Shown here in pieces: positions 56,963-64,000 of a DNA stretch of 64,000 nucleotides. The stretch comes from Lithodes maja. Taxonomy: Eukaryota > Arthropoda > Malacostraca > Decapoda > Lithodidae. A program made the position numbers and the translations under genes. The notes beneath the pieces were generated by a model. That model was not told the DNA's origin. It made no database searches and was given only the letters and a program-made list of their open reading frames with translations. Location of the stretch: the NCBI GenBank assembly GCA_037953745.1, contig JBAKBP010007675.1, forward strand, positions 1-64,000, given 5' to 3'. Each line of letters starts with the position of its first letter. Positions within the stretch are counted from its first letter, which is position 1.

Positions 56963-56987
56963 GGAACAACAACAACAACACCAAGAC

Positions 56988-57414
56988 GACCACGGAGCAG
57001 TTTGGGCGCCATCTCCAGCGACCAGTGGTTGGACTTTTCACCAAATTCGAAGAGACCATCTACTGTTCATTCCGAGTTGGTAAATTAATCAGCTTTACCA
57101 GTGTAATCATTCAACCGTGCATGACACTTATTTTAAGAATAATAACAAAATAATAATCAGTTCTGAATAGCTTCGAAAATGTAACCCCTCCAATATACGA
57201 TGACGCTTCTTCATTCTTGGCTGACACTAGACAGCTTAATTCAGCTTAGGAAGTAGCTATGGGAACCAAAGGGGTAAAGCAATGTCAACTAACCCTATGA
57301 CTCCCACATAACCTTCCTAATCTGAATCAAATTGTGTAAGAGGGCTAGAATCAAACTACGGCTACGTATTAACACCGTAGAATGTACAGTCCCGTTCAAC
57401 GATTTAGTGTCTTT
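56988..57414. other. non-coding flank of LINE A
   Basis: No supported gene between the LINE A tail and the RTE-like copy. Confidence 0.4.
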
Positions 57415-57427
57415 GATAGTGACCGGA

Positions 57428-58636
57428 GGTTTTAGGAAGGGAAGAGGATGTGTAGATCAGATTTTTACCCTGAATTGTGTTGTGGAGAAGTATCTGGAGA
57501 AGAAACAAAAGGTGTATGTTGCCTTTATGGACTTGGAGAAGGCCTATGACAGAGTGGATAGAGAAGGTTTGTGGAAAGTACTTAGAATATACGGAGTAGA
57601 GGGCAAGTTGCTGAAAGCAGTGAAGAGCATGTATGAGGGTGCAAAGGCGGCAGTACGTGTGGAGAGTGAGCAGAGCGAGTTCTTTGACCTGAATGTTGGT
57701 TTGAAACAGGGGTGTGTGATGTCCCCGTGGTTGTTTACTGTATATATGGATGGAGTCATGAAAGAAATACTATCAAGAGCAGTGGATGTTGGTGTATCGC
57801 TGAAAAGGGAGGGAATTGAGTGGAAGCTACCTATACTGCTGTTTGCGGATGATACAGTTCTGATGAGTGATAATGAATGGGAGTTGCAGGGTCTGGTAAA
57901 TGAGTTTGGAACAGTGTGCGAAAAATGGAATTTGAAGGTAAATACGGGGAAGAGCAAGGTTATGGTCTTCGAAAGGGGTGAAGTCACAGAGTGTGAGGTG
58001 AAGCTGAACGGTCAGGCTATGGAGATCGTCAACTCTTTTAAGTATCTGGGCAGTGTGTTGAGTAAAGATGGGACTATGGATGAAGAGGTGCGGGAGAGGG
58101 TACAACAGGGGAAGAGGGTTGTAGGAACGCTAAAAGCAGTAACAAGAAATAGGGTGGTCAGTATGGAAGTGAAGAAGTCCTTGCATGACAGTGTGGTAAT
58201 CCCGACACTGACTTACGGAAGCGAAGCATGGACGTTGGTTGAGAGACTCGGACCAAGAGTGAGAGCAGTGGAAATGAATCACTTAAGGAGTGCGTGCGGA
58301 GTTACATGGAGGGATAGACAGACTAAATTGGAAGTAAGAAGGAGGTGTGGTGTGGAGGTAGATGTGCTGGAAAGTGTGAAAAGGAACAACTTGAGATGGT
58401 TCGGCCATATGGAACGTATGGAAAGAGAGAGAATGACTAAGAGGGTGTACGAGAGCGAGGTGGAGGGACAGAGAGGGAGAGGTAGACCGAATATGAGGTG
58501 GAAGGATGGAGTGAGGAACTACATGAACGAAGGCGGTGCTGGTTGGGGGGAGGGGCGTCGACTAACCTGGGACAGAGGTGCATGGGGGCGGTTCGTTCGT
58601 GGCCACCCCTTCGGGGATCACGGCGTCAGGCAATAG
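57428..58636 (+). CDS. RTE-like LINE RT, 5'-truncated copy, otherwise intact
   Basis: The frame encodes the RT from GFRKGRGCVDQIF through FADDTVLMSDNEWEL (Trp where the first copy has a stop) to GDHGVRQ, about 402 codons. The upstream 32 codons are host sequence. It differs from the 2-2083 copy by only a few substitutions, so both inserted recently from related sources. It cannot make a complete enzyme since the N-terminal RT and endonuclease are missing. Confidence 0.9.
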   Translation, partial: GFRKGRGCVDQIFTLNCVVEKYLEKKQKVYVAFMDLEKAYDRVDREGLWKVLRIYGVEGKLLKAVKSMYEGAKAAVRVESEQSEFFDLNVGLKQGCVMSPWLFTVYMDGVMKEILSRAVDVGVSLKREGIEWKLPILLFADDTVLMSDNEWELQGLVNEFGTVCEKWNLKVNTGKSKVMVFERGEVTECEVKLNGQAMEIVNSFKYLGSVLSKDGTMDEEVRERVQQGKRVVGTLKAVTRNRVVSMEVKKSLHDSVVIPTLTYGSEAWTLVERLGPRVRAVEMNHLRSACGVTWRDRQTKLEVRRRCGVEVDVLESVKRNNLRWFGHMERMERERMTKRVYESEVEGQRGRGRPNMRWKDGVRNYMNEGGAGWGEGRRLTWDRGAWGRFVRGHPFGDHGVRQ

Positions 58637-58647
58637 ATAGATAGATA
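57428..58647 (+). mobile_element. RTE-like LINE, 5'-truncated, with 13-bp target duplication
   Basis: GATAGTGACCGGA is at 57415-57427 and 58648-58660. Between lies the 3' 1.2 kb of the RTE-like LINE, starting at GGTTTTAGGAAGG (the GFRKGRG motif) and ending in (TAGA)n. The truncation is typical of target-primed reverse transcription. Confidence 0.95.
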
Positions 58648-58660
58648 GATAGTGACCGGA

Positions 58661-59800
58661 CAACTCAACCAGTAAATCATTTCAACCAGTAGCTCTCAAC
58701 CAGTGCCAACACACCTAAAATATAGTCGATTATAGTTCAGCTGACGGTAAATGGAATTAATTGATTTATCGATACTTAATGGAAACATGAGAAAATAATG
58801 AGCCTCTGCGTTATATTAAGAGGGTAGCTACTTCAAATAGAACACGAAAAACAAGACAAATACATACGCTTGGGAATAAAATGCGAATGGGGAGGATCAA
58901 AAAGGAAAATAACATATATCGATACAAACACTTGGTAATAGCCAAGTAATCAAGATATAACAAATTACCGATAGCTGGATAACAAACACACTATACTATA
59001 CTCTGTTTCATTTCATCTGACGGTAAATTGAATTCCTTAGCAGCTCATTTCTCGATACTTAATGGTAAAATATCAAACCACTAGGTCTCTGCATAATTTT
59101 AAGGCCAAGTTTATATAATTAGCACCATATTTCACTACAAAATATTCAAAATAACTGGGAAATCTTGATGGGAACTATGCAAATTACCGATAGCTAAATA
59201 AGAAACACTATAATACTAGATTAGGTTATGGTAAGTAAAGTTAGGTTAAGGGGGAGGCAGATGGTTTTTCTCCCTCATGTTTAGCCCCATTGTCTATGAG
59301 ATAGCCTACATTCCAAGAAACTCACTTAGATCCATTATGAGCCCTCGAACACCTTAAACGGACCTAACAATTTAAGGAGTATGTAACAAAAATTGTATGC
59401 CCTAGAAATGTTACCCCGTGAAAAACAAGAAAACCTCGCCTTAATACATCCACAGAAAATGGGATGCCCTACCTCAGCCCTCATTATCCATCAGGGGGAG
59501 GTACCCCACCTTCACCTCATAGACCTCTGAAAGCTAACCCACTACGCTGCCATGGCCACCATAAGCTGCATAAATTGCCTAACGTTTGCCAAAATATAGA
59601 GTAAGAAAGCGTTCTTAAATATTGAGTAGAATCAATTTTCCGAACACAAAAACAAAAAAAGTGTCTACCCTCTCTATGAAGAGTTTATGCCACACTATGC
59701 AATTCGTGAGGCCCCAGACCAACACACTATCATCACTTGTCATCAACTTCAAGTGCACCTCCTCGACACTCTTATCCACAAACCTTTAGTGCTGTTCTGT
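58661..59800. other. non-coding stretch with MITE-1 remnant
   Basis: No supported gene. 59246-59300 (TTAAGGGGGAGG, CTCCCTCATGTTTAGCCCCATTG) is an end of MITE family 1. Two halves (58735-58800 and 59020-59090) share TCTGACGGTAAAT.GAAT and TCGATACTTAATG, a degenerate duplication. Confidence 0.5.
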
Positions 59801-59819
59801 GAAATTTACACGACGAGCT

Positions 59820-60445
59820 GGACACATTATGTTAGAAGCACTGCTAAGAATGCCTCTAAAAAACTGGGACTCCTGTACAGAGTTCGAGAATTCTTCACTG
59901 ACGAGCAGTTGGCCTTGATATATAAAAGTTATGTGCGTTCTCATATGGATTACTGTTCACCTCTGTGGAGTGGAAGTGGAGTGGTTGCATTGAGGCAGTT
60001 GGACAAAATTCAAAATAAAGCTATTAGATTAATCAATAACCCTGCAATCACACAGGACCTTCCTACATTATCCATACGAAGAAACGTTGCATCCCTTGCA
60101 TTATTCTACAGATATTTTCACAGCAATTGTTCCGAGGAACTTGCTTCAATTGTGCCGCCTCTCCACATCTTTCCCCGTAGAACCAGGGCAGCTGAGAGCG
60201 CCCATGAATTTACACTTTCTCCTCCACAATGCAGAACTTCTGCTTATCAAAATTAATTTATCCCTAGAACTACTACTCTTTGGAATTCACTTCCCTCGAG
60301 TTGCTTTCCACAAACTTACAATCTACAAAAGTTTAAATCCAGTTGTTACAAACATTTTATAAATGGAAGATGCCTTAAGGCACATGGACCTTTTTGTTTT
60401 ATCTGTGTTTTTCCTTCCTCCGTTCATTGTCTCTTATATAAAAAA

Positions 60446-60461
<16 letters not shown>
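59820..60461 (+). pseudogene. Jockey-like LINE 3' end with poly(A)
   Basis: The frame reads ASKKLGLLYRVREFFTDEQL, YKSYVRSHMDYCSPLWSG, LDKIQNKAIRLINNP, LSIRRNVASLALFYRYFHSNCSEEL and PRRTRAAES, the C-terminal block after the RT palm in Jockey-like LINEs. It slips frame near 60255 (SFIPRTTTLWNSLP follows in another frame) and ends with an A-run at 60439-60461. 5'-truncated. No target duplication was found. Confidence 0.75.
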
Positions 60462-60485
<24 letters not shown>

Positions 60486-61049
60486 TTTTCACTTACCATC
60501 ATAAGCTTAGGTGCTCTCAACATTCTTCCAACAGCAGCTCATCGTTACCTGAAAATGGAAGAGAAGAGGTTAGTTGTATTATATATTATAATATTTGTGC
60601 AATCCAAAAATGTTTATCTTGACAGTATAATTACACGACTACTAACATTCAACTATAGTTACTATCACATACATTGTTAGAACAACGTACTGTAGCAGTA
60701 GCAAAAAGCAAACTTATGAAATTGAATTTTAATAACGATTCAGACCTACCTACCTTCCTACCTACCTAGATAGATAGATAGATAGATATAGATAGATAAA
60801 TAGATAGATGGATGGATAGATAGATAGAGAGAGAAAGAGATAAAGAGGTAGCCCGATATAAAATGCTAACTGGCGAAGTAATGAAGCTATCACTTCCATA
60901 CCAGCACGGACTCCTGAACATATCTCAAGGGAGGCACATCCGTAACGACAGGAAAATAGGTGAAATAATTTAGTACCATGGCGCTTTTTTCTTAATTTTA
61001 CAACGGCTTTCATTACGCGATTAATAGAGCCTGTGTGAGAGTCAAAGGG
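60462..61049. other. non-coding stretch with TA and GATA microsatellites
   Basis: (TA)n at 60462-60485 and a (GATA)n/(CTAC)n-like run at 60740-60835; no supported gene. Confidence 0.7.
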
Positions 61050-61455
61050 TTAAGGGGGCCCACTCGCTTTTTTTTTATCTTTCTCTCCCTCTCTCTTTGG
61101 CTTGTATCCATTCGCCCCACTCAGCCTATTGTTTTAAGACGTTTACCCCCATCTAGGTGTCAATATTTTCCTGGCGAGCAGTAGCTTTATATTTGTTTAT
61201 TTATTATTCTATTAGTTTGGTCCCTAGATCTCCATCAAGCTTTAAAAAAAAAAAAATAAAAAAAAAAAAAAAAAAAAAATCGGTAGAAAAATGACCCGGT
61301 AGGAAGCCGAAAACGGCACGAAAGGTCTTAAAATTGACAAATAAATGGCGCAAAAGGTCTTAAAATCGCCAAACTGATGGGGCGAATGTCATACAAATTC
61401 AAAACTAATGGGCCTAAACATGAGAGAGAAAGGGGTCCATAATAATTAAAACCCT
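61050..61455. mobile_element. MITE family 1, rearranged copy
   Basis: The first half (CCATTCGCCCCACTCAGCCT, GACGTTTACCCCCATCTAGG) runs inverted to the second half (GGTCCCTAGATCTCCATCAA, ATGGGGCGAATGTC). An A-run (61233-61279) lies between. TTAAGGGGG at 61050 marks the left end. Confidence 0.6.
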
Positions 61456-61929
61456 GAAGCTTTACCTGGAGATGCCTGCCATTATACTCAATGTTCAGTA
61501 ACCTAGCGGAAAGTTTAGTACCTTAGCAGCTGACTTGTTGGATATTTAATGGAATAATATGAGACTAAATGCCTCTACATTATACTAACGTACAGTTTTC
61601 ATAATTACCAACATGTTTCGCATCGTAATAGCTGGGTAAACAAGCTAGAAACATGGCATATACAACAAAGAAATATATATATAATATTATATTAAACAGT
61701 CAATCAAAGTACCATGACCCTAGCCACTTAACATAGACAACTAAAACATATATAACACATACATAAACTTGGAAGTACAAAGAAATAACAAAAGGAAAAA
61801 TACGAATGAAAAGGAGAAATGAAAACAAACACTAATGCCTAAGGAAAGCAAAGGCAGTACCGGTACAACAAATATCAGATATAAGATAAATAAATAATCC
61901 GAATAATGACTTGGGCCGGACGAGGCTAC

Positions 61930-62152
61930 TTAACCCTGTCATGCATTTATGACGCAGAGGTTGCCAGATTAGCAATAAGAAATAGAGTTCTCTCACCTCT
62001 CCAAACTTAGTTTTCTGCCCACAGCTAACTCAAAGACAACTGCAGAGGTTGAAGTAACTAAACTAAAGGTTTCTAAATACCCCTGATGGTAACAATGGCT
62101 TTAAAGTATCCCTAATAGGCTCAAAATCGCGTCATATGTAGGAGAGGGTTAA
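61930..62152 (+). mobile_element. TTAA-ended MITE family 2, one-monomer copy
   Basis: TTAACCCTGTCA, GACGCAGAGGTTGCCAGATT at the left; GCGTCATATGTAGGAGAGGGTTAA at the right: inverted ends on TTAA. It contains one copy of the 105-bp monomer. Confidence 0.8.
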
Positions 62153-62229
62153 GATGCGTGTCGGGGTCTCTCACTCAAAGCTATATTTGTAGCCACGTAC
62201 TGTATATACGGGGGAACAGGTGGACAGCA

Positions 62230-62311
<82 letters not shown>

Positions 62312-62322
62312 AGAGGGAGAGA
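62230..62322. repeat. (GA)n microsatellite
   Basis: About 90 bp of GA, with a few interruptions. Confidence 0.95.
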
Positions 62323-62343
62323 GGTACACACATACTTTACGAT

Positions 62344-62788
62344 TTAACCCTTTCACGCTCATATGACGCAGAGGTTGCCAGATTAGCAATAAGAAATAGA
62401 GTTCTCTCACTTTTATAATTACCTCTCCAAAATTAGTGTTCTGCCCACAGCTAACTCAAAGACAACTGCAGAGGTTGAAGTAACTAAACTAAAGGTTTAT
62501 AAATACCCCTGATGGTAACAAAGGCTTTAAAGTATCCCCAATAGGCTCAACACAGCTAACTCAAAGACAACTGCAGAGGTTGAAGTAACTAAACTAAAGG
62601 TTTCTAAATACCCCTGATGGTAACAAAGGCTTTAAAGTATCCCCAATAGGCTCAACACAGCTAACTCAAAGACAACTGCAGAGGTTGAAGTAACTAAACT
62701 AAAGGTTTCTAAATACCCCTGATGGTAACAAAGGCTTTAAAGTATCCCCAATAGGCTCAAAGTCGCGTCATATGTCTGAGAGGGTTAA
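62344..62788 (+). mobile_element. MITE family 2, three-monomer copy
   Basis: TTAACCCTTTCACGCTCATATGACGC to GCGTCATATGTCTGAGAGGGTTAA (each split in two by small differences). The internal monomer starts CACAGCTAACTCAAAGAC at 62446, 62551 and 62656 (period 105). Confidence 0.85.
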
Positions 62789-62972
62789 ACGAGGTGGATA
62801 GCAAATACTATTAGTAGAGATATCAGAACCGCAAATAGAGACAAATGGAAGTAAAGGATAGCACAGGAGAGAGAGAGAGAGAGAGTGATCCATAGACATA
62901 TTGCATTGATAGATGAGAGAATAACATTGCTATTCCAACTGAAAAAGACCCTTCCGGAGCCATAAGGGTAGA

Positions 62973-63275
62973 TTAAGGGGAGATTTTTAGTTTGTTCCCT
63001 AGACCTCCATCAACCTTAGAATCACAGCCCCTGGACCCCCTTTCAAGATAAATTGGTAAATGTTATCGGTAGACAAATGTCCCGTGGTTCCTCTTAAATT
63101 ACAGGCTCGCTGTCGCTCTCCAGGAAAAAATTGACAACTAAATGGCACGAAAGGTCTTAATATTGACAGATGTGGGGCGAAAGTTCCTAAAATCGCCAAA
63201 ACTAATGGGGCGAACGTCATAAAATCTCAAAAGCAATGAGGCTAAACACGAGGCAGAGCTGGGTCCAGAAAAAAC
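62973..63275 (+). mobile_element. MITE family 1 copy
   Basis: TTAAGGGGAGATTTTTAG onward, with CATCAACCTTAGAATCACAG and ATGGGGCGAACG. Its right end runs into the next MITE without a clean TTAA. Confidence 0.7.
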
Positions 63276-63720
63276 AAATCCCTCTCACGTTTTTTACGCA
63301 ATTTTGAGCCTATTAGGGATACTTTAAAGCCTTTGTTACCATCAGGGGTATTTAGAAACCTTTAGTTTAGTTACTTCAACCTCTGCAGTTGTCTTTGAGT
63401 TAGCTGTGTTGAGCCTATTGGGGATACTTTAAAGCCTTTGTTACCATCAGGGGTATTTAGAAACCTTTAGTTTAGTTACTTCAACCTCTGCAGTTGTCTT
63501 TGAGTTAGCTGTGTTGAGCCTATTGGGGATACTTTAAAGCCTTTGTTACCATCAGGGGTATTTAGAAACCTTTAGTTTAGTTACTTCAACCTCTGCAGTT
63601 GTCTTTGAGTTAGCTGTGGGCAGAAAACTAATTTTGGAGAGGTAATTATAAGAGTGAGAGAACTCTATTTATTATTGCTAATCTGGCAACCTCTGCGTCA
63701 TAAAAACGTGAAAGGGTTAA
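63276..63720 (-). mobile_element. MITE family 2, three-monomer copy, inverted
   Basis: Reverse-complement of the 62344 element, again with three 105-bp monomers, ending AAAGGGTTAA at 63720. About 500 bp separates it from its inverted partner. Confidence 0.85.
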
Positions 63721-64000
63721 TACAATCTAAGTTGGGCTTTTTCAGTATGCTTCGCGCAAAAAGAAAAAAAAATGAGAGAGAGAGACAGAAAGAGTGAGTG
63801 AGAGTGAGAGAGAGAGAAAGAGATATATAAAGAGAGATAGACGGATATATACAGTATATATAAAGATATAATCCATACCCCTTCTACTATCCCCTACCAA
63901 CCCCTCCCCCATGCCACTCTCCTCGCAATAAACTTCCCCTAAAAAAAAAAAAAAAAAAAATCCCCGCTGTGCTCATTTGTTAGCGAGGTCCTTACGGCCA
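63721..64000. other. non-coding with GA and A-run repeats
   Basis: GA-rich run (63776-63836) and an A-run (63942-63960). No supported gene up to the window edge. Confidence 0.6.

Larger units (their letters stand above)
48763..56976 (+). mobile_element. LINE A: 2A-PHD-endonuclease-RT retrotransposon with two nested insertions
   Basis: An 11-bp duplication AACACCAAGAC lies at 48752-48762 and again at 56977-56987, just after the (CAA)n tail; so this copy looks complete from 5' end to tail. It is interrupted by LINE B (about 50313-54072) and a 427-bp insert (54851-55277). Removing these leaves about 4 kb. Coding order is 2A-like peptide and PHD finger, proline-rich linker, endonuclease, RT, and a C-terminal CxxC...H...C motif. 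Confidence 0.85.

Noticed and set aside
57332..57427. Start of the 434-residue ORF
   Set aside because: The first 32 codons lie before the target duplication and truncated LINE, so are host sequence.

Overview
This is a eukaryotic, almost certainly arthropod and probably decapod-crustacean, stretch of repeat-dense DNA. The evidence is an interstitial TTAGG-type telomeric array (29517-29727), long GA, TA and GATA microsatellites, a Penelope-like element, PIF/Harbinger, hAT-like and Tc1/mariner DNA transposons, several LINE lineages, and genes with GT-AG introns. I see no bacterial features (operons, Shine-Dalgarno sites, CRISPR) and no ordinary host gene. Every recognisable coding region belongs to a mobile element.

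Layout. 1-2.1 kb: RTE-like LINE with one nonsense codon and a (TAGA)n tail. 2.1-5.4 kb: AT-rich DNA with a possible Merlin transposase scrap and GC-rich hairpin repeats. 5.4-9.1 kb: Penelope-like element (RT plus GIY-YIG) with a repeated head (pLTR) carrying hammerhead-ribozyme-like motifs. 10.7-15.1 kb: GATGGT/AGTAGT low-complexity DNA containing LINE and Tc1 scraps. 15.3-16.4 kb: Tc1/mariner transposase with a DD35E spacing and one premature stop. 17.5-20.2 kb: 314-bp tandem array of tRNA-like units that flips into a long palindrome. 20.2-23.35 kb: hAT-like element with ~150-bp inverted repeats and an intact 737-residue ORF. 24-29 kb: MITE-like elements with TTAA ends and a decayed Jockey-like LINE. 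29.3-29.9 kb: inverted-repeat unit carrying the telomeric array. 30.16-37.53 kb: PIF/Harbinger element with TAA target duplications, a four-exon SANT/MADF-like protein and a three-exon DDE transposase, each behind a TATA box and converging. 38.3 kb: lone second Harbinger exon. 38.6-44.1 kb: non-coding. 44.8-47.7 kb: 40 near-identical 72-bp repeats between inverted MITE copies. 48.76-56.98 kb: LINE A, with a 2A-like peptide, PHD finger, endonuclease and RT, bounded by an 11-bp target duplication and interrupted by LINE B (CCCH fingers) and by a 427-bp SINE-like insert sharing LINE A's 3' tail. 57.43-58.65 kb: second RTE-like LINE copy with a 13-bp target duplication. 59.8-60.5 kb: Jockey-like 3' end. 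61-63.7 kb: MITEs with expanding internal 105-bp monomers.

Working together. LINE A looks like the machinery that could mobilise the 427-bp insert. The Harbinger transposase and its DNA-binding partner look like a complete autonomous pair. At least five families of TTAA-ended short elements suggest past activity of a TTAA-targeting transposase that is not encoded here. The most interesting points are the 2A peptide in LINE A with its nested SINE-like partner, the hammerhead motifs in the Penelope repeats, the tRNA-like palindromic satellite, and the near-intact Harbinger and hAT-like elements. All calls come from reading the sequence by eye; no database search was run.
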